64,000 nucleotides of DNA from Nocardioides conyzicola. GTDB lineage: Bacteria; Actinomycetota; Actinomycetes; Propionibacteriales; Nocardioidaceae. The notes beneath the pieces were generated by a model. That model ran no database searches. It saw only the letters and a program-made list of their open reading frames with translations, and was not told the origin of the DNA. Below are positions 59,941 to 64,000 of this stretch, piece by piece (position 1 is the stretch's first letter; the number at the start of each line of letters is the position of its first letter). Location of the stretch: assembly GCF_039543825.1 (NCBI RefSeq), contig NZ_BAABKM010000002.1, forward strand, positions 186,001 to 250,000, in the 5' to 3' direction. The translations under genes were made by a program, and so were the position numbers.

Positions 59941-60581
59941 CGATCAGCGACGAGCGGATGGCTCAGGTCCTGCGCAACGCCGTGAGCGACATCAGGGCGG
60001 ATCACGACATGGCCGCGACCGCACGACGCCGCGTCGGTCGCCGTCGGATCGCCGTCAGCGGGGCGGCCGGGGTCCTTGCGGTGTGGGTTGGCATCGCCGC
60101 CGTACTTGGATGGTCGATGAGGGATGCGAGGGAGCCCGTGGCCGGTGGTAGCGACGGAAGGTCCACGACGGCCGTCCCCGAACAGTCCGGGCCGATGCTC
60201 GTCCTGGCCGAGACCGACGGCTGGCCCCGAGTCGACCAGGATCGGTGCGGCGATGCCGCACTCGCCGGATCCACGGTGGTCCGGCTGTCTCACTGGGACG
60301 ATGCGTGCATCTCTCGGACGCCGCCCGACCAGACCATCGTCTTCGAGATGTCGGCCGATCCCAGCCCGACGGGGGAGGAGCTGGCGTCGGTGAGCCAGCA
60401 GGACGAAAAGGCGACGCAAGGCGACGTCACCGTGCGACGTCTTTCGAGCAGCAGGGTGCAGGCGTTCAACAGTCGTTCTGTCTCCGGTATCTACAGTCCT
60501 GAGACCAATCAGCTCTACCTGGTTGTCAGTGCAGACCCCGCGCTCGCGGCGCGGATCCTCGACTCCGCTCGCCTCAGCTGA
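59937..60581 (+). CDS. Single-pass membrane protein, probable partner of the SigE-family sigma factor
   Basis: The 214-residue product has a basic cytosolic N-terminus (about 1-42, DERMAQVLRNAVSDIRADHD), a membrane helix (about 43-60, AVSGAAGVLAVWVGIAAVLGW), and an extracytoplasmic domain with Cys pairs (DRCGDAA, DACISRT). The N-terminus is compatible with an anti-sigma role but has no HCC zinc motif. It overlaps the sigma gene by 4 bases. I do not recognise the C-terminal domain. Confidence 0.6.
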   Translation: MTISDERMAQVLRNAVSDIRADHDMAATARRRVGRRRIAVSGAAGVLAVWVGIAAVLGWSMRDAREPVAGGSDGRSTTAVPEQSGPMLVLAETDGWPRVDQDRCGDAALAGSTVVRLSHWDDACISRTPPDQTIVFEMSADPSPTGEELASVSQQDEKATQGDVTVRRLSSSRVQAFNSRSVSGIYSPETNQLYLVVSADPALAARILDSARLS

Positions 60582-60640
60582 CGGACGAGACGCCGGTTCT
60601 GCGCGCGCTGGCGGATGTGAGGAGCGCTCCAGACCGGCGC

Positions 60641-60688
60641 TTAGCGGGACCGGTCCCCGGGTACCACCACACCCGAGGACCGGTCCCG
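60641..60688. terminator. Long hairpin terminator upstream of rsbW-sigF
   Basis: AGCGGGACCGGTCC (60641-60654) pairs with GGACCGGTCCCGCT (60675-60688); after one mismatch CGGGT pairs with ACCCG, loop ACCACCAC. The 19-bp stem stands between the SigE-family operon and rsbW. Confidence 0.75.
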
Positions 60689-60744
60689 CTACTGTTTCCG
60701 GACCGGATCTCCGACCCACCTCGACGACAGCGCAAGGACGACAC

Positions 60745-61182
60745 ATGGCATCGATCGGCGTGACCTCCGGCCCGACCGCGACGGGCGGCGTACGCCGTGC
60801 CGACGTCGAGCTGCGGGTGCCGGCGGACCGGGCGTACGCCTCCGTGCTGCGCACCACGACGGCCGGCCTGGCCGCCCGTCTGGACTTCCCGATCGACGAC
60901 ATCGAGGACCTCCGCATCGCGGTGGGCGAGGCGTGCGCGATGGTCCTCGGCGAGGCCGAGCCCGACAGCGACCTCCTGTGCAGCTTCTTCCAGGATCCCG
61001 GCGAGCTCACGGTCAGCGTCTCCGGCACCATCGAGGGCGCCATCGAGCCCGACTACGACAGCTTCGCCTGGCAGGTGCTGACGACGTTGGCGACCACGGC
61101 CAGCGCGGAAGCGACCGACTCAGCGTTCACGATCACCTTGTCGATGACGTCGTCGGTGACCCACCTGGAGCCCGGTCACTGA
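60745..61182 (+). CDS. rsbW: RsbW/UsfX-like anti-sigma factor
   Basis: The 145-residue HATPase-like protein has an N-box helix FPIDDIEDLRIAVGEACAMVL at about 52-72, given here in part as DLRIAVGEACAM. The later ATP-lid region is degenerate, ending SFAWQVLTTLATTAS, similar to the UsfX anti-sigma factor of mycobacteria rather than a fully kinase-active RsbW. It should bind SigF, encoded 1 bp downstream, holding it inactive. A ribosome site AAGGA lies 8 bases upstream of ATG 60745. Confidence 0.85.
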   Translation: MASIGVTSGPTATGGVRRADVELRVPADRAYASVLRTTTAGLAARLDFPIDDIEDLRIAVGEACAMVLGEAEPDSDLLCSFFQDPGELTVSVSGTIEGAIEPDYDSFAWQVLTTLATTASAEATDSAFTITLSMTSSVTHLEPGH

Positions 61183-61183
61183 C

Positions 61184-61987
61184 ATGACGATCTCGGACGA
61201 CGGGACGGACGAGGCCCTCACCGGCATCGAGCTGACCCGGAAGCGCAGTGCGGAGTTCTTCGCGGTGCTGCGCGACGAGGAGGGCTCCGAGGCGAGCCGC
61301 GCCATGGCCCGCGAGAGCCTGGTGCACCTCCACCTGCCGCTCGTCGAGCACTGCGCCCGCCGCTTCCGCAACCGCGGCGAGCCGCTCGAGGACCTGGTCC
61401 AGGTCGGCACGATCGGACTGATCAAGTCGGTCGACCGGTTCGACACCGACCGCGGCGTGGAGTTCTCGACGTACGCCACCCCGACGATCATCGGCGAGAT
61501 CAAGCGCTACTTCCGCGACAAGGGCTGGGCGATCCGGGTGCCGCGCAGGCTCCAGGAGCTGCGGATGCAGATCGGTACGGCGAGCGCCGAGCTCACCCAG
61601 AGCCTGGGCCGCTCCCCCACACCGCGCGAGCTCGCCGAGACGATCGGGTGCACGGTCGAGGAGATCGTCGAGGGCATCGAGTCCAGCAACGCCTACTCGA
61701 CGCTCTCCCTGGACGCGAGCGACAACGACGACGACGGCAACGCCAGCATGCTGGACGCCATCGGGATCGATGACGAGGGTCTCGAGCACGTCGAGATCCG
61801 CGAGTCGATCAAGCCGCTGCTGGACCGCCTGGCGCCGCGCGAGAAGAAGATCCTGCTGCTGCGCTTCTTCAAGAACATGACGCAGTCCCAGATCGCCGAG
61901 GAGATCGGCGTCTCGCAGATGCACGTCTCCCGGCTGCTCAACCGCACCCTGGAGCAGCTGCGCACCTCGCTGGAGGAGCAGAGCTAG
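61184..61987 (+). CDS. sigF: RNA polymerase sigma factor SigF (SigB/F/G class)
   Basis: This 267-residue group 3 sigma factor has region 2 (LVEHCARRFRNRGEPLEDLVQVGTIGLIKSVDRFD, of which GEPLEDLVQVG and FSTYATPTIIGEIKR are the clearest), region 3 (GRSPTPRELAETIG) and region 4 (LAPREKKILLLRFFKNMTQSQIAEEIGVSQMHVSRLL). It directs stress or development genes in Actinobacteria. It is translationally coupled to rsbW (1 bp gap), so sigma and anti-sigma are made together. Confidence 0.95.
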   Translation: MTISDDGTDEALTGIELTRKRSAEFFAVLRDEEGSEASRAMARESLVHLHLPLVEHCARRFRNRGEPLEDLVQVGTIGLIKSVDRFDTDRGVEFSTYATPTIIGEIKRYFRDKGWAIRVPRRLQELRMQIGTASAELTQSLGRSPTPRELAETIGCTVEEIVEGIESSNAYSTLSLDASDNDDDGNASMLDAIGIDDEGLEHVEIRESIKPLLDRLAPREKKILLLRFFKNMTQSQIAEEIGVSQMHVSRLLNRTLEQLRTSLEEQS

Positions 61988-61992
61988 ACCGG

Positions 61993-62394
61993 TCAGCGGT
62001 CGAGGTCGGGGTCCTCGTCGGCGAGCGCCTCGAGGCTGGCCGGGTGGAAGATCCCCACCAGGACGAGCGCGGCCACGACCGCGATCGCGATGGCGACGCC
62101 GGTGGTGTCGCCGCCCCGGAAGCTCCAGGCGACGCCGAGCCCGATCAGCTGGGTCAGGACGACCGGGCTCCGTGCCCAGGACTGCCCGCGCACCAGCGAC
62201 CAGGCGCAGACCAGCAGGCCGGCGCCGTACACGACGAAGAAGATGCCGGTCGTGGCGCCCATCGCGACCCGGTCGGCGTCGAGGTGCGCGATCTCGAGCA
62301 CGGCGAAGACCAGCAGCAGCAACCCCTCGACCACGACCAGCGACGCGGCGACGACGAGAGGGGCCGGGCGGTTGGTGGTCGGGCGTAGGCTCAC
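61993..62394 (-). CDS. Four-helix membrane protein, function unknown
   Basis: The 133-residue product has hydrophobic segments at about 12-32, 45-66, 78-92 and 97-116, and an acidic tail DEDPDLDR. No family is recognised, though small membrane proteins of this size sit near whiB1 in other Actinobacteria. The start is GTG at 62394. It is convergent with sigF with a 5-bp gap. Confidence 0.6.
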   Translation of the reverse strand: MSLRPTTNRPAPLVVAASLVVVEGLLLLVFAVLEIAHLDADRVAMGATTGIFFVVYGAGLLVCAWSLVRGQSWARSPVVLTQLIGLGVAWSFRGGDTTGVAIAIAVVAALVLVGIFHPASLEALADEDPDLDR

Positions 62395-62617
62395 CGGTGC
62401 AGCCTAGAAGAGCACGGCGACGATCCCGACGGCAGCACCAGTGTGTGGCTGCTGTGACGGACAAGACCATGTCAAGGGGTTGTTTAACGGTCAAAAGGTT
62501 GCCAGTCTGGACGCAGTGCTCGACGACGAGCCGGTTTCGTCATGCCCATGCTGCTGACGCGAGCCGCCCACTGTCCGACCACTCATTGACTCTCAATCGA
62601 AAGAAGGCCCCCCAGCC

Positions 62618-62869
62618 ATGGATTGGCGCCACCGTTCCGCATGTCTCGACGAGGATCCGGAACTGTTCTTCCCGATCGGTAACACCGGCCCGGCCATCCT
62701 CCAGATCGAGGAGGCCAAGCAGGTGTGCCGACGCTGCGATGTGCGCGAACAGTGCCTCGCGTGGGCGCTGGAGGCTGGGCAGGACCACGGCGTGTGGGGT
62801 GGGCTGAGCGAGGACGAGCGCCGCGCGCTCAAGCGCCGCAACGCCCGTTCGCGGGTCCGCACCGCGTAG
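62618..62869 (+). CDS. whiB1: WhiB-family iron-sulfur transcription factor (WhiB1-like)
   Basis: The 83-residue protein has the four cluster-binding cysteines Cys9, Cys37, Cys40 and Cys46 (VCRRCDVREQC) and the WhiB turn GVWGG (58-62), then a basic AT-hook-like end RRALKRRNARSR. The opening MDWRHRSACLDEDPELFFP matches WhiB1. It binds a nitric-oxide-sensitive [4Fe-4S] cluster and the primary sigma factor to control transcription; it is essential in mycobacteria. A long leader (223 bp to the previous gene) is typical. Confidence 0.95.
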   Translation: MDWRHRSACLDEDPELFFPIGNTGPAILQIEEAKQVCRRCDVREQCLAWALEAGQDHGVWGGLSEDERRALKRRNARSRVRTA

Positions 62870-62875
62870 CGGAGG

Positions 62876-64000
62876 TCACTCCACCGGCAGGTCGAGCCCG
62901 GCTCGGGTGCCCCGTCCACCAGGACGCGGTCCCAGCTCGAGCTGGCCGCCCAGCTCGGACTCCACGAGCGTGCGCACGATCGTCAGCCCCAGGCTGCTCG
63001 ACGCGTCGAGGTCGAAGTCGGCCGGGAGGCCGCGCCCGTCGTCGTCGACCGTGACGTGCAACCGGCCGACGAGGCGCTGCGCGGTCAGCACGATCTCGCC
63101 GGTCAGGTCCGCGTCGTCGGGGTCGAAGCCGTGCTCGACCGCGTTCTGGAGCAGCTCGGTGAGGACCATCGCCAGCGCCGTGGCCGACTCGGAGGGCAGC
63201 ACGCCGAAGGTGCCGGTACGGCGTACCCGCACGCGGCTGCCGACCGCGCTCACCTCGGTGACCATCCGCCCGAGCGGGTCGATGATCTCGTCGAAGTCGA
63301 CGCGCTCCTCGACCGCCTGGCTGAGGATCTCGTGCACGATCGCGATCGACCCGACGCGTCGTACCGCCTCCTCGAGGGCGAGCCGGGCCGACTCGTTGTC
63401 CATCCGGCGCGCCTGGAGCCGCAGCAGCGCGGCGACGGTCTGCAGGTTGTTCTTCACCCGGTGGTGGATCTCCCGGATCGTGGCGTCCTTGGTGACCAGC
63501 TCACGGTCGCGGCGGCGCAGGTCGGTGACGTCGCGCACCAGCACCAGCGCGCCGATGTGGTCACCCTGCGGCCGCAGCGGGATCGAGCGCACGATCAGCG
63601 CCACCCCGTCCGTGCCGATCTCGGTGTCGCGGTGCGCCCGCCCGCCGAGCACCGCGCTCAGCGTCTCCTCGTCGGGCCGTCGCCGGGGCGGCACCAGCTC
63701 GCGGGTCGTGTCGGCCAGGGACAGCCCGGTCAGGTCGCCCGAGTGGCCCAGCCGGCGGAAGACCGACAGCCCGTTGGGGCTGGCGTAGACGACGCGACCG
63801 GCCGCGTCGACGCGGAGGAACCCGTCGCCGACGCGCGGGGTGTCGGCGTGGTCGCTGCGCTGCCCGGCGGCCGGGAAGTACCCGTGCGCGATCATCTGGG
63901 TCAGGTCGGCGGCGGACTGCAGGTAGGAGAGCTCCAGGCGGCTCGGGGTGCGTACGCCGAGCAGGTTGGTGTTGCGCGCGACGACCGCGATCACCCGCCC
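62876..64000 (-). CDS. PdtaS-like sensor histidine kinase, 5' end beyond window
   Basis: About 375 residues are visible; the reading frame is open past the window edge (GRVIAVVARNT), so the N-terminal GAF part is missing. Seen are a PAS domain (GDGFLRVDAAGRVVYASPNGL, here in part as VDAAGRVVYAS), the HisKA_2-type phospho-acceptor in REIHHRVKNNLQTVAALL and a HATPase with ELLQNAVEHGF, DDDGRGLP and SLGLTIVRTL. This is the architecture of PdtaS, which signals to the RNA-binding anti-terminator PdtaR. No PdtaR gene is in the window. Confidence 0.88.
   Translation of the reverse strand, partial: GRVIAVVARNTNLLGVRTPSRLELSYLQSAADLTQMIAHGYFPAAGQRSDHADTPRVGDGFLRVDAAGRVVYASPNGLSVFRRLGHSGDLTGLSLADTTRELVPPRRRPDEETLSAVLGGRAHRDTEIGTDGVALIVRSIPLRPQGDHIGALVLVRDVTDLRRRDRELVTKDATIREIHHRVKNNLQTVAALLRLQARRMDNESARLALEEAVRRVGSIAIVHEILSQAVEERVDFDEIIDPLGRMVTEVSAVGSRVRVRRTGTFGVLPSESATALAMVLTELLQNAVEHGFDPDDADLTGEIVLTAQRLVGRLHVTVDDDGRGLPADFDLDASSSLGLTIVRTLVESELGGQLELGPRPGGRGTRAGLDLPVE

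Overview
The window is very GC-rich DNA with GTG and TTG starts, 4-bp ATGA/GTGA gene overlaps, and a gene set that points to an actinobacterium. Markers are NucS (the non-canonical mismatch endonuclease), a one-chain 2-oxoglutarate dehydrogenase/decarboxylase of the Kgd type, WhiB1, an UsfX-like anti-sigma factor beside SigF, MeaA-type mutase, nickel SOD and the DUF2550 gene after atpC. Gene order (argS-lysA-hom-thrC-thrB-rho-...-rpmE-prfA-prmC-tsaC-wecA-atp operon) is that of high-GC Actinobacteria. A Nocardioides-like member of the Propionibacteriales is my best guess, by inference only.

Layout. 1-13.3 kb is accessory and metabolic: a partial VOC protein, nucS, a secreted glycosidase-like protein, a methyltransferase, a PAS histidine kinase, a D-amino-acid oxidase, a secreted alpha/beta-hydrolase-fold protein that has lost its catalytic Ser and His, ferritin plus a small Cys-rich protein and an iron-box-like site, a PadR/ABC exporter operon and the B12-dependent mutase MeaA. 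13.3-21.1 kb holds a STAS protein, a PduO-type cobalamin adenosyltransferase, an MFS transporter and a large SARP/ATPase regulator divergent from a FAD oxidoreductase. 21.1-29.4 kb is the complete ATP synthase operon (minus strand: atpZ-atpI-atpB-E-F-H-A-G-D-C, then DUF2550). 29.4-45.4 kb, also minus strand, carries an orphan secreted protein, wecA, tsaC, prmC, prfA, rpmE, a histidine kinase/response regulator pair, rho with a long Gln/Asp-rich insertion, and the lysine/threonine genes with argS. A tRNA-Arg(CCG) lies divergent from argS. 45.6-58.1 kb: LCP protein and lipoprotein, kgd with a small DUF6104 partner, a TetR-sulfatase operon divergent from an acetoacetate-decarboxylase-like gene, SDR and MDR dehydrogenases and malic enzyme. 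58.2-64 kb: sodX/sodN, a SigE-family sigma factor with a membrane partner, the rsbW-sigF pair, whiB1 and a partial PdtaS-like kinase.

How it fits together. Most of the window is housekeeping: ATP synthesis, translation and transcription termination, aspartate-family amino acids, TCA flux. Regulation is the recurring accessory theme: four sensor/response proteins, two sigma modules, and PadR, TetR and SARP regulators, several with recognisable operator candidates.

The most interesting non-coding structures are these: an eleven-base triple direct repeat between the SARP gene and its divergent oxidoreductase; a 26-bp perfect inverted repeat over the predicted atp operon promoter; and two elaborate hairpin clusters between convergent genes, one of which shows compensatory base changes between its two arms. 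I found no CRISPR array, no transposase, no phage genes and no rRNA. I see no clear-cut new multi-gene defence or biosynthetic system; the best leads are listed as findings.
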